Source of the DNA: Parashewanella tropica
Lineage (GTDB): Bacteria; Pseudomonadota; Gammaproteobacteria; Enterobacterales; Shewanellaceae
DNA length: 64,000 bases
NCBI RefSeq assembly: GCF_004358445.1
Contig: NZ_CP037951.1
Coordinates: forward strand, 3,752,001 to 3,816,000
Reading direction: 5' to 3'
Part shown: one piece after another, positions 25,507 through 33,468 of the stretch
How positions within the stretch are numbered: the first letter of the stretch is position 1
Layout of the letters: each line of letters opens with the position of its first letter
Translations under genes and position numbers: made by a program
The notes under the pieces: generated by a model
Database searches by the model: none
What the model saw: only the letters and a program-made list of their open reading frames with translations
Told to the model about the DNA's origin: nothing

Positions 25507-26341
25507 GCTTTACCTCCCGTCTTTTCGCAATTCTCTTCACCTTTGGGATTTGTGTTTTTTGATAGCTTTCTGACTGTTCTGAATCAAAGGATTGGTTAAA
25601 CAAACACAGAACTAATTGGCCTTGTCTTAGAACCAGTCTTCGTACCACTCGCCTGATCACTATAGTGTCCGGAAAATCAGGGTTGATATGACTGTTAACT
25701 AGACTTTCGCTGTTGTCACTATTCACGGTATACACCGCTGGTAGGTCTTGTTTTTGATTGAATTTGAGATAAGTAAAGCGACCATCATCAAAGACCGTTA
25801 CAGGAAGTAAGGCTTTATCACCTTTATAGAAATAGTTTTGGTTATTCACCTGTGGCGTGGTGTGACGATTAAGTTCATCGTCAAGTAACTGCTGTTGATT
25901 GTGTTGGTGTAGCTGATTTTTAAGATCATCAGGATAGATAAAATCCACCGTAAACATCATATTGCGGCTTGTCGCTTGGTTAGTGTTTTTAAGCTGTGAC
26001 GCATTTAACTCAAATTGATAGACATGGCGATTAGTCAGCACTGTCATATTGGTGATGGCTTGTTGGGCTTTAGGTTTGATAAAAATGTGATTGTCTACTG
26101 GCGTTACACTCCATGCAGCACTGTCGCCCATCGCAATTTGCTTAATGGCTTCACCACTGGCAAAGGCAATATCGGTGGCAAAACCATAGTGACCAACTAA
26201 CTTCACCACTTGCTGAGGATTGAAATTGATATGGCGCACTCGTCTATCAAAATGGCCAATGTGGGGCGTTTCCAGTGCCAATGCCGTTTTACTAATAACC
26301 AGTAAGGCAAACAACCAATTTATCCAAGAGAGTCGATTCAT
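25499..26341 (-). CDS. virB9: VirB9-type outer-membrane complex protein
   Basis: VirB9 forms the outer-membrane core complex with VirB7 and VirB10. The 280-residue protein starts at ATG 26341, with the strong GGGAGGGG site seven bases upstream; the longer frame reads through that site. It has a Sec signal peptide (residues 1-22, ending TALA). Family features include DRRVRHINFNPQQVVKL, a central FTVDFIYPDD and the C-terminal DDGRFTYLKFNQKQDLPAVY. It begins two bases after the virB8 stop. Confidence 0.92.
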   Translation of the reverse strand: MNRLSWINWLFALLVISKTALALETPHIGHFDRRVRHINFNPQQVVKLVGHYGFATDIAFASGEAIKQIAMGDSAAWSVTPVDNHIFIKPKAQQAITNMTVLTNRHVYQFELNASQLKNTNQATSRNMMFTVDFIYPDDLKNQLHQHNQQQLLDDELNRHTTPQVNNQNYFYKGDKALLPVTVFDDGRFTYLKFNQKQDLPAVYTVNSDNSESLVNSHINPDFPDTIVIRRVVRRLVLRQGQLVLCLFNQSFDSEQSESYQKTQIPKVKRIAKRREVKHD

Positions 26342-26342
26342 C

Positions 26343-27077
26343 TTAATCCCCTCCCGTGGCTTGATCATTGCGATAACTCAGCACTTGAAAACCAAGAGGG
26401 TTTAATTGTCTGTCAGATACCGACATTGGCGCATTGCGATAAGTGAATGTGATGGTGGCGACCCAATGGGTTAGCGAATGATCTTCACCGACTTGTTTAA
26501 CTTGCTTGGTATAACGCACTAACGCCGTAGTGGTTTGCTCTCCATTATTCTTGTCGTGTCCAATAAAACTGATGGCATTCACTTTAATAAGCACTTGCGC
26601 TGATTGACCATAAAGGTTGATTGGCGCATTTGAGTTAGATTTGGGATCAGTTTGTAAACCGTAATCTTGCTGAATATTTTCATCGGACATTAGGCCGATA
26701 AGCTTTCTGTCATAGCTGCGGGTTTGCCACTGGTAGCCTTCTCGATGACGTAGATATTGAGCTAAGAAATATTTATCTAATACTTCTTGCGCCTTTTGTT
26801 TCACTTGCCCATTACTGGTCAAGGTTGAAACCACGTCCACAAAGCCTGTGTTGTTATCGACTCGAATCACAAAAGGTTCGATGGATTTCAGCGGCATTAA
26901 GGTAATGAGGCTGATAGCCAAAAGCGTGGCAAGTAAAGCCAGTAATAAACAGCATTTCCAAGCTCGTTGCTCGGATTGTTTGATTTTGACATTCAGCTCA
27001 GCATCCCAACCTCTGGCATCAGCAAAGTATTTCTGAAGAAGCTGCTTATCAGTCAAATGCTGCTCAAGTTCAGCCAT
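26343..27077 (-). CDS. virB8: VirB8-type inner-membrane assembly protein
   Basis: VirB8 is a bitopic inner-membrane protein that scaffolds the channel. The 244-residue form starting at MAELEQHLTD has one membrane segment (about residues 42-62) and a periplasmic NTF2-like domain. That domain holds EPFVIRVDNNTGFVDVV, YLRHREGYQW and a late VATITFTYRNAP. The start at 27077 lies inside the end of the small virB7 gene, an 8-base overlap. The frame extends further upstream but would read through virB7. Confidence 0.92.
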   Translation of the reverse strand: MAELEQHLTDKQLLQKYFADARGWDAELNVKIKQSEQRAWKCCLLLALLATLLAISLITLMPLKSIEPFVIRVDNNTGFVDVVSTLTSNGQVKQKAQEVLDKYFLAQYLRHREGYQWQTRSYDRKLIGLMSDENIQQDYGLQTDPKSNSNAPINLYGQSAQVLIKVNAISFIGHDKNNGEQTTTALVRYTKQVKQVGEDHSLTHWVATITFTYRNAPMSVSDRQLNPLGFQVLSYRNDQATGGD

Positions 27078-27237
27078 GACGTACCCCATTTGGTTTAATA
27101 AAAAGTGGCTTGATAACAATAGGCTGAGTGTTCACAGGTATTAGTCCTTTACCATCGTCTTTGCAATGCGGTGGTTTGGGCATACTGGAGCAGTGTGTGA
27201 GTAATAGGATGAAGCATACTGAAATTAGCTTTTTCAT
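27070..27237 (-). CDS. virB7: VirB7-type small lipoprotein
   Basis: This gene is short. It begins MKKLISVCFILLLTHCSS, a lipoprotein signal with the acylated cysteine at residue 16, and runs 55 residues to a TGA that overlaps the virB8 start. It begins in the ATGA that ends virB6. Size, lipobox and place between virB6 and virB8 are those of VirB7, which anchors VirB9 in the outer membrane. A further cysteine (C25) could pair with VirB9. Confidence 0.82.
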   Translation of the reverse strand: MKKLISVCFILLLTHCSSMPKPPHCKDDGKGLIPVNTQPIVIKPLFIKPNGVRHG

Positions 27238-28250
27238 TGTTCACTATCTCCTGAAATACTGTTGCCACCAAAGCGTTGTTGGTAGGCACGATAACCCGAA
27301 CCAACAGGCTTAATTGGTGCAGATAACGCTTGACCTGTGTAGTTCAAATCTCTTCTGAGAGTGCGGTATTGATGACGTAAGGTGGTAGGTCGCATGGCAT
27401 GAAAACTATTCGAAATCGCCCCATGAGCAGCAATCGCTACCCCGCCACCTAGGGCTGAAGCCATTGCGGGAATTTGCTTCATCACTAAAATGCACAACCC
27501 CATCACAATGCACAACATGGAGCTGTCGCTGAGGGTGGTTAGAGCAGCATGGTTGAGAGAGATTTGTGACAGATACTTGGAGGCCACCGTTGTCATCAAT
27601 TGCCCTGACGAGACTCCAAGTAACAAGATGAAGCCGAAGTTGAGTACCATGCCCAGCCAGCTTTCAAAAAAGCGTTGAGTGGCTTGAAACAGAAGCAGAA
27701 CAAAGAAAGCTGGACCGATTGCTAGCAGCACACTGACCATGACTTTGCTCAGTAAAATAAAGAACGCCACTAATAAAGTCAGGCAACCACCGATGGTTAA
27801 AATCCCCATTGCCAAAATATACATGCCAAAGTTGCCGTTCATGACGCCACCTTGTCGCCATGCATTATCGGCAAGGATGAGAATTTGGCCGAACAGGTGA
27901 TCTAACAGCTGCGCCGCATTTTGAGTTTTAGTGCCTGATACAACAGCGGCTAAAAACTGTGGCGTTTCACTTAAAAACCGGACTACGGTTTGATTGTAAT
28001 GACCAACGGTTAAGCCCAAAGTCAAAATAAACCCAATCCGAATGATGCGAAAAAATCCCTCTTGTAATGGCTCCTGACTACGTCCAAACATCATTGAGTA
28101 GCCCCAAATCACTACCCACAAGATCATCATGCTAGTGAATACAGGGATAAGATATTGAATAAGCCTTGCCGAACCTTGCTGCACATAGTTGTGTAAGGCT
28201 TGATCCACCAAGCTGAAAATACTGCGATACAGATTACTGGTAGCCGCCAT
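27234..28250 (-). CDS. virB6: VirB6-type polytopic channel protein
   Basis: The 338-residue protein (ATG at 28250; a GTG three codons upstream is also possible) has five or more membrane segments and the TrbL/VirB6 pattern. A large central hydrophobic block lies at about residues 140-260. VirB6 lines the inner-membrane DNA path. The start follows the upstream lipoprotein gene stop by five bases, and its stop overlaps virB7 by four. The C-terminal tail is basic and cytoplasmic. Confidence 0.9.
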   Translation of the reverse strand: MAATSNLYRSIFSLVDQALHNYVQQGSARLIQYLIPVFTSMMILWVVIWGYSMMFGRSQEPLQEGFFRIIRIGFILTLGLTVGHYNQTVVRFLSETPQFLAAVVSGTKTQNAAQLLDHLFGQILILADNAWRQGGVMNGNFGMYILAMGILTIGGCLTLLVAFFILLSKVMVSVLLAIGPAFFVLLLFQATQRFFESWLGMVLNFGFILLLGVSSGQLMTTVASKYLSQISLNHAALTTLSDSSMLCIVMGLCILVMKQIPAMASALGGGVAIAAHGAISNSFHAMRPTTLRHQYRTLRRDLNYTGQALSAPIKPVGSGYRAYQQRFGGNSISGDSEQ

Positions 28251-28255
28251 TTTGA

Positions 28256-28534
28256 TCACTCTTTTGGGTGAGCCATATCAGCTGGTAGCGGTACAGGATC
28301 ACCAGCCACAATGTCATTTGCCGCTTGTTGAGCGTTAATGCATTCAGGATGATTGCGATACTTAGCTGGATTGTTACTGCATTGGGTTAAGGTTTGCATC
28401 AAGATTTTCTGATGCTGTTTAAACCAAGCCACATCATGAGCTTGGTTTTGCTGACTATGGTGATTGCTCATTTTTGAACATCCAGCCACTAGGCTGATTG
28501 TTAGTGAAACAAGAATAAGATTGATGGCTTTCAT
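28256..28534 (-). CDS. Entry-exclusion (EexN/TrbK-like) lipoprotein
   Basis: A 92-residue lipoprotein (MKAINLILVSLTISLVAGC, acylated Cys19). The mature part has VAWFKQHQKILMQTLTQCSNN, then NHPECINAQQAA. This is the pattern of two cysteines with Trp and NA-x-x-A seen in TrbK/EexN proteins, which stop redundant transfer into cells that already carry the element. Its place between virB5 and virB6 is the usual one for eex genes in VirB-type operons. Function is inferred from pattern and position. Confidence 0.72.
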   Translation of the reverse strand: MKAINLILVSLTISLVAGCSKMSNHHSQQNQAHDVAWFKQHQKILMQTLTQCSNNPAKYRNHPECINAQQAANDIVAGDPVPLPADMAHPKE

Positions 28535-28581
28535 GCAGAGTCCTCATTGTAGATTTAATGGGTTCTGCCGTCCTTGGTAGG

Positions 28582-29217
28582 TTAGTTCCAATTCACATTA
28601 ATCGGGTGTAATTCACCAGCCGATTCAATGGCCATTTGAGTAATACGCTGTTGTGCTAACGCATCACTGGCTTGTGCTTGAGCTTTCATTAGCTGCAATT
28701 TGGCTTGTTCATTAGCAAGCATGGCGTTTTCCGCTTGAATACGGGCTTGTAAATCTTGAATGTCTTTTTGTTTTGGTGCTTGAGTGATCTTGTTGATAAG
28801 CCTAGTAAGTTGGTCGTATCTCACTTGGGTTTCTTGCAGTGATAATTGGGTTTGTCCTAACCAACGACCACGATAGCGATTGATGTCATCAAACAAACTT
28901 GCGCTGTCACCACCAAGCTTGAGCCATTCGCTGTTGTGTAAGCCTTGTTGTTTAAGGGTCAGATTGGGGTCGACTTTGACCGCCACATCGTAAACAGAAT
29001 CAATGGCATCGCTCATCCCTGTAATACCGTTAATGCTACTGAGCTGGCGCTTTGCGGTATCAAGCTGTTGTTTGAGCGTGTCGATTTCTTCCAATAAGTG
29101 ACGTATTTCAATGATTTTTTGATGCAGATTAGCAATATCAATCACTGGAAAAGCCAAGCTGGGTAATGGCAGTGATAGTGTCATCAGTAGCGCTATCATT
29201 AAAGAAAGGCGTTTCAT
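28582..29217 (-). CDS. virB5: VirB5/TrbJ-type pilus-tip protein
   Basis: A 211-residue secreted protein with a signal peptide (residues 1-22, ending SLAF). The mature part is a long helical bundle (IDTLKQQLDTAKRQLSSING, later LQARIQAENAMLANEQAKLQ), the VirB5/TrbJ fold. VirB5 sits at the pilus tip and helps contact the recipient. It overlaps the virB4 stop by four bases (ATGA). Confidence 0.88.
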   Translation of the reverse strand: MKRLSLMIALLMTLSLPLPSLAFPVIDIANLHQKIIEIRHLLEEIDTLKQQLDTAKRQLSSINGITGMSDAIDSVYDVAVKVDPNLTLKQQGLHNSEWLKLGGDSASLFDDINRYRGRWLGQTQLSLQETQVRYDQLTRLINKITQAPKQKDIQDLQARIQAENAMLANEQAKLQLMKAQAQASDALAQQRITQMAIESAGELHPINVNWN

Positions 29218-31682
29218 GCTTCACCTCGTTGCTCATGCAAGGCATTGAAGTATTCAGGGAGCCAGTCTTTGGGATCACTGCCAGCGGTTTCCACAATCCG
29301 ATACATCAAGTTCACTTTATCGGTTGTACCTGAAATAACCGCCAGTTCATCACCAAAGCCGTTTAGGTCTAATTTAGCGACAACACTTTCATGACCTTGT
29401 TTAATGATGAATTGGCGAGAATTGGGTTCCAGTTCAGCGCTAATAAGTTCAAATTCACGTTCGGTGAGATGAAGCCCATCAATGTAATCATCACGTCGAG
29501 CTTTAGGATTGGGCATTAATATCAAGGTGGCACATTGCTCAATCAAAGTGTGAGCAATTGGAAAGTTAAGTACATCCTTAACCGATTGAGTGCCATACAC
29601 CATAATGCCGTTTTGTTTACGAATGACTTTCTGTTTGTTTTGAGCCAAATCTTCAAAGTATTCGTCAGCCAATAGCTTCCAAAATTCATCCATAAAGATT
29701 TGCAGCTTGCGACCATCAATGAGCTTTTCGATGCGATAAAACAGATACATGACAATCGGTGTGCGGATTTCTTCAATGTCCAAAAAATCAGTGACATCAA
29801 AGCCGAATAAGATTTGATTAGTGATAGATAGCTCATCGACTTCATTATCTAAAACCCAGGCGAGTTCACCACTACGGCACCACTTTTGTAATCTTGAGCT
29901 ACAGCCATTTGGGTCAACGGGATCAAAAAATTCCAAACAGCGACTTAAACGGCGTTGTGGCTTAGGTAAACTCATTACCCCTTTCACCGCATCAGCTAGT
30001 TCTTGTTGATGTTGGTGCGGTAACTGGCCACCGCAAAGCTTTGAAATCAAAGCCGTGATGAAAAGAATATTGTCGGCTGTGGGTTCAAGCTGAAACGGAT
30101 TAAAACCTGTGGACTTACCCATTTGCAGCGGTAGATACAAACCTTGAGTGGCACGAACGTAGATCTCTAAACCACGATCTTTATCAAAGATGATTTGCGT
30201 TGGCTGATACTTTTTACTTTGAGAAATCAAAAAGCCTTGCAGTACCGTTTTACCAGAGCCAGAAGCGCCAATTATTAAGGTATTACCTAGAGCGTGATGC
30301 TCATCCTTAAGCTTGTCATCCTTACCCGTTTCACGATTTTCATGAGCCTGAAGGACTGGGCTATGCGTATTAGACTCATGGAAATTAAAGTAATAGGGAC
30401 TACCAGAAGCCGTTTGTAATATTGTGACGGCATCGCCCCATTGATTACCGTAAACTTGTCCTGATGGATAGTTATGAAAACTGCAAAATCCAGCAAAATT
30501 ACGAGAAGATATTCGGGCTGGGCGAGGACGATAGCGACTGTTGGCTGGCAGCTGCGAGTAAAACGCTGACTGAATCGATAAATCATCTCTAGTGAGAATA
30601 ATGGCTTGGTCGGCCAGCTCAGATTTTAGTGCTGAAAGGTGTTTGTCAAGGGCTTCTGTTGTGTCTGTTAACACAGTAAGCACCAAATGATGTTCACCAT
30701 AAACCATGCGCCCGGCGGTTAAATCATCCAACCCAATATCAATGGCATCCACTTGAGAATGGGCAAAATCCCCTGTGGCGATCAGCCTTTTTTGTTGGCG
30801 CAGTAAAATCTCGGTGGCCACAGGCTTTGATAAAAACTGAAAGCTTTGGGTTAACACCAGTTCAAACGGTGCTGATAAAAGTGCATTAAGCAAACCCGCT
30901 TCGGTGTGTTCAGGGTATTCCTTAATACTCAAACACGCGCCCAAACGGGTTTGCGTAATGCCTTTTAGAGCAAAAGTGTTATCAGAAAAAAGTGGTCTAG
31001 CTCTAGGTAATGACTTTGACATATCAGCAGTGGTAATAGCTCTGGGTTGCCACTCGCCATTGATCAGGTAGTCTAAGAGTGTGAGTAACTCGCTATAGAA
31101 TACTTTGCCTTTGTCTATAACGTTCTTGGTGTAGATCCTTAAGCGCTGAGGTTGATAGCTTTCAAGTGATGATAAAACCGTACTAACGACATCATTTAAC
31201 GCTGATATCGCTTGTTTTTGCTCGGCAAGTAACTGTTCAATAGTTGGAGACTTTACTTTTAACTTTGATTTAAGCGGCACATTGGCATCACGATAAATGA
31301 CAGTTAGGTAAAGCTCATTGACCATCAACTGGCTTTGGCAGATTTTGTCGATATATTTCTGATTTAACTGTTTATCGAAATCGGCTTTAAACTCGCCTTT
31401 TGGAACAATCTTGGATTCACGACGAATAAGATGTGTCCATAAACACACATGAGGGCTGCTGATGTTACGTAGCATCAAATTGAATTGCTCTTTCAACAGA
31501 TTTACTTGCTCAGGATCAGCCGACTCATGCGCCACACCTTGTAACTTAATGATCTGCAAGTAATCACCGCTATGGGCTTTAATCGTATGTTCGTCCACAT
31601 GCGTTTGATAAGGGATAAACTCATCAACGGAGTTTTCTTGTTGCCATTTTTCAGTGAGCTTTTCTATCGCGAAAGCACTCAT
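29214..31682 (-). CDS. virB4: VirB4-type secretion ATPase
   Basis: The largest ATPase of the channel, at the inner membrane. The 822-residue length is normal. Walker A is IIGASGSGKTVLQ near residues 469-481, and Walker B is LQIFMDEFWKLLADEY near residues 650-665. The conserved QSVKDVLN and LILMPNPKA stretches lie further on. The N-terminal half carries the CagE/TrbE/VirB domain. It overlaps virB3 by four bases and virB5 by four, so translation is coupled. Confidence 0.95.
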   Translation of the reverse strand: MSAFAIEKLTEKWQQENSVDEFIPYQTHVDEHTIKAHSGDYLQIIKLQGVAHESADPEQVNLLKEQFNLMLRNISSPHVCLWTHLIRRESKIVPKGEFKADFDKQLNQKYIDKICQSQLMVNELYLTVIYRDANVPLKSKLKVKSPTIEQLLAEQKQAISALNDVVSTVLSSLESYQPQRLRIYTKNVIDKGKVFYSELLTLLDYLINGEWQPRAITTADMSKSLPRARPLFSDNTFALKGITQTRLGACLSIKEYPEHTEAGLLNALLSAPFELVLTQSFQFLSKPVATEILLRQQKRLIATGDFAHSQVDAIDIGLDDLTAGRMVYGEHHLVLTVLTDTTEALDKHLSALKSELADQAIILTRDDLSIQSAFYSQLPANSRYRPRPARISSRNFAGFCSFHNYPSGQVYGNQWGDAVTILQTASGSPYYFNFHESNTHSPVLQAHENRETGKDDKLKDEHHALGNTLIIGASGSGKTVLQGFLISQSKKYQPTQIIFDKDRGLEIYVRATQGLYLPLQMGKSTGFNPFQLEPTADNILFITALISKLCGGQLPHQHQQELADAVKGVMSLPKPQRRLSRCLEFFDPVDPNGCSSRLQKWCRSGELAWVLDNEVDELSITNQILFGFDVTDFLDIEEIRTPIVMYLFYRIEKLIDGRKLQIFMDEFWKLLADEYFEDLAQNKQKVIRKQNGIMVYGTQSVKDVLNFPIAHTLIEQCATLILMPNPKARRDDYIDGLHLTEREFELISAELEPNSRQFIIKQGHESVVAKLDLNGFGDELAVISGTTDKVNLMYRIVETAGSDPKDWLPEYFNALHEQRGEA

Positions 31683-31999
31683 AGTATTCTCTCTTTATTT
31701 CGGGTGTTCACAACAGGACAGGCTGTGGCATAACCCAAGCATCGCCAGCATACGGATTTAGCCTTGGTGTTCATCCATAACTTGAGCAAACGAAACGTCA
31801 TGGGATCACGCAAACACAACGAATACATAAGTGCATGCAAAAGAAAATACAGCAGTAAAGCAAAGGGGTTTTTAGTGGCAATCATTAGCACTGTGACTAC
31901 TGACGCAGCAATGATAATGCCATCCAAAGTCACACCCCACTTCATCGCAGGACGAGTGACAGCCACAAATAAGGGATCACAGAAGTTAGTAGAAGACAT
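31679..31999 (-). CDS. virB3: VirB3-type membrane protein
   Basis: A 106-residue inner-membrane protein with two adjacent membrane segments (about residues 20-58) and the VirB3 opening DPLFVAVTRPAMKWGV. VirB3 partners VirB4 and is needed for pilus assembly. Its end overlaps the virB4 start (ATGA), and it begins 14 bases after the virB2 stop. Confidence 0.92.
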   Translation of the reverse strand: MSSTNFCDPLFVAVTRPAMKWGVTLDGIIIAASVVTVLMIATKNPFALLLYFLLHALMYSLCLRDPMTFRLLKLWMNTKAKSVCWRCLGYATACPVVNTRNKERIL

Positions 32000-32013
32000 A
32001 GTAACTCTCCCCT

Positions 32014-32373
32014 CTACTTAACAGCTGAAATGATTAAATCGACGATTGTTGAGCCACCAAAAACTAGAACAATGCCGGCAATATACTTACCGCAAGTCTC
32101 ACCAGTGATACGCCCAAACCATGCCAGATAACCCAAAATGGCAATCCCAATTATTGCAGCACTGCGAGCAATACCATTGGTAAGCAACTGCATCACCCAA
32201 TCCACGCCTTCTGAAATGGGATCGGCAAAGGCGAGTTCTGGAATGAGCATCAAGACGGTAATAAATAAACAATTAGCTAAGATAGAAGATGATAACGGTT
32301 GATTGCATTCAGCATTAGATTTCAAAGGGCAAGGCAGAAGTTGAATATAATTTAATTTTGAGCCTGTTTTCAT
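32014..32373 (-). CDS. virB2: VirB2/TrbC-type pilin
   Basis: The conjugative pilus subunit. The 119-residue precursor has a long leader (about residues 1-51, ending ELAFA) and two membrane helices in the mature part (about 66-84 and 95-115) joined by the short polar loop WFGRITGETCGK, as in VirB2. AGGAG precedes the ATG. It is the first gene of the transfer operon. The promoter should lie in 32374-32652, shared with the divergent regulator. Confidence 0.92.
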   Translation of the reverse strand: MKTGSKLNYIQLLPCPLKSNAECNQPLSSSILANCLFITVLMLIPELAFADPISEGVDWVMQLLTNGIARSAAIIGIAILGYLAWFGRITGETCGKYIAGIVLVFGGSTIVDLIISAVK

Positions 32374-32652
32374 AGCTATTTCTCCTGTAGAGAATGAAAG
32401 AAACAGAGCATCCTTTAGTATTAAAAAATTCCTTAATAGGTTTCAAAATATGTCAAATAGGAATAATTTTGTAAATTTATTATTTGGAATAAACCATAGC
32501 AAAATGGCATTTAAGCTAAGTGAATTGATATATCTTTGTTAATTTAGGAAGTTGTTAGCTGTCACTAGGCTTACGTCAACAATGGGCTTTTGTCGAATTT
32601 CGTATTTATTGTGTAATAATGAAGCATAACAACGATAGACAAGATCTGACGG
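32374..32652. promoter_or_regulatory. Divergent promoter region of the virB operon
   Basis: This 279-bp AT-rich gap lies between the virB2 start and the rightward regulator. AT tracts and a TAATAATG element near 32614-32621 could serve as -10 boxes. No long palindrome is visible. Control of the virB operon by the adjacent helix-turn-helix protein is a reasonable inference. Confidence 0.4.
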
Positions 32653-33291
32653 ATGCCAACTACAGACAGTAAACTCCAATTTAGCCAACGCTTAAACCAG
32701 CTATTAGACAGACATAATTTTCCCCCTAAAAATATGGGCAGAATAACTTTGTTATCAGAGTTGTTTGAGATAACTCATAAAGGGGCTGGTAACTGGTTAA
32801 ATGGCAAGGCTATTCCATCAAGAAAGATGCTAAAAAGCATTGGTGAACATTTTGGTGTGTCTGTTGACTGGTTGATCTTCGGTCATAAACATAATGAATC
32901 GGTATCGAGCGGTTCTATAGAAATCCCTGTGATCAGAAAGTCACAAATAAACAACTTCTTAGAAGGTAAGTTTACTGACTTTGAACAATACCTCCCTGTT
33001 CAAGAATCATTGAGTTCGAAAGCTTTTGTTATTGATTCTAAAGAGGGCGATTTTGAACTGGATTTCCTTATCTCGAACAGCGCCAAGTTGGTATTTGATC
33101 CTGAACATTCTCCTTTTGATAAATGTTTTGCTTTGATCAACATAAATGAAGAATTGCTGATTAAGTTACTCATGGAATATGACAAAGGAAATTTTGCCGT
33201 AAAGCTGCAAAACGAACAAATGCAGGATGAGATTCAGATGTTAAAGGATAACCAGATTGTGGCTACCCTTACAGAGATTAGATTTTTGTAG
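32653..33291 (+). CDS. XRE-type regulator divergent from the virB operon
   Basis: A 212-residue protein with an N-terminal helix-turn-helix (about residues 28-50, LLSELFEITHKGAGNWLNGK) followed by SRKMLKSIGEHFGVSVDWL, as in phage CI-type repressors. The C-terminal half has no S24 serine-lysine pair, so no self-cleavage is expected. It is acidic, with a helix-rich end. Position and orientation suggest it controls the transfer operon and itself. Confidence 0.75.
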   Translation: MPTTDSKLQFSQRLNQLLDRHNFPPKNMGRITLLSELFEITHKGAGNWLNGKAIPSRKMLKSIGEHFGVSVDWLIFGHKHNESVSSGSIEIPVIRKSQINNFLEGKFTDFEQYLPVQESLSSKAFVIDSKEGDFELDFLISNSAKLVFDPEHSPFDKCFALININEELLIKLLMEYDKGNFAVKLQNEQMQDEIQMLKDNQIVATLTEIRFL

Positions 33292-33415
33292 TCCTAGCTC
33301 ATTTGTGGACATAAGCGAGATAGAATTTTTGTAATTTCAGAAAATTAACTTGGGCAGACTAAGATGCATACAGAACTTGATAAAGCAGCTAAACTTATAA
33401 CGCCTTTAGTTAGCT

Positions 33416-33458
33416 AAAAACAGATTGAGTGCCTGAGCAACCAACCTGTTTTTAGTAT
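33416..33458. terminator. Possible terminator between regulator and czcA
   Basis: AAAAACAG near 33417-33424 pairs with CTGTTTTT near 33449-33456 across a long loop. It lies between the convergent regulator and czcA genes and could stop transcripts from either side, weakly. Confidence 0.35.
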
Positions 33459-33468
33459 TTTTACAACG

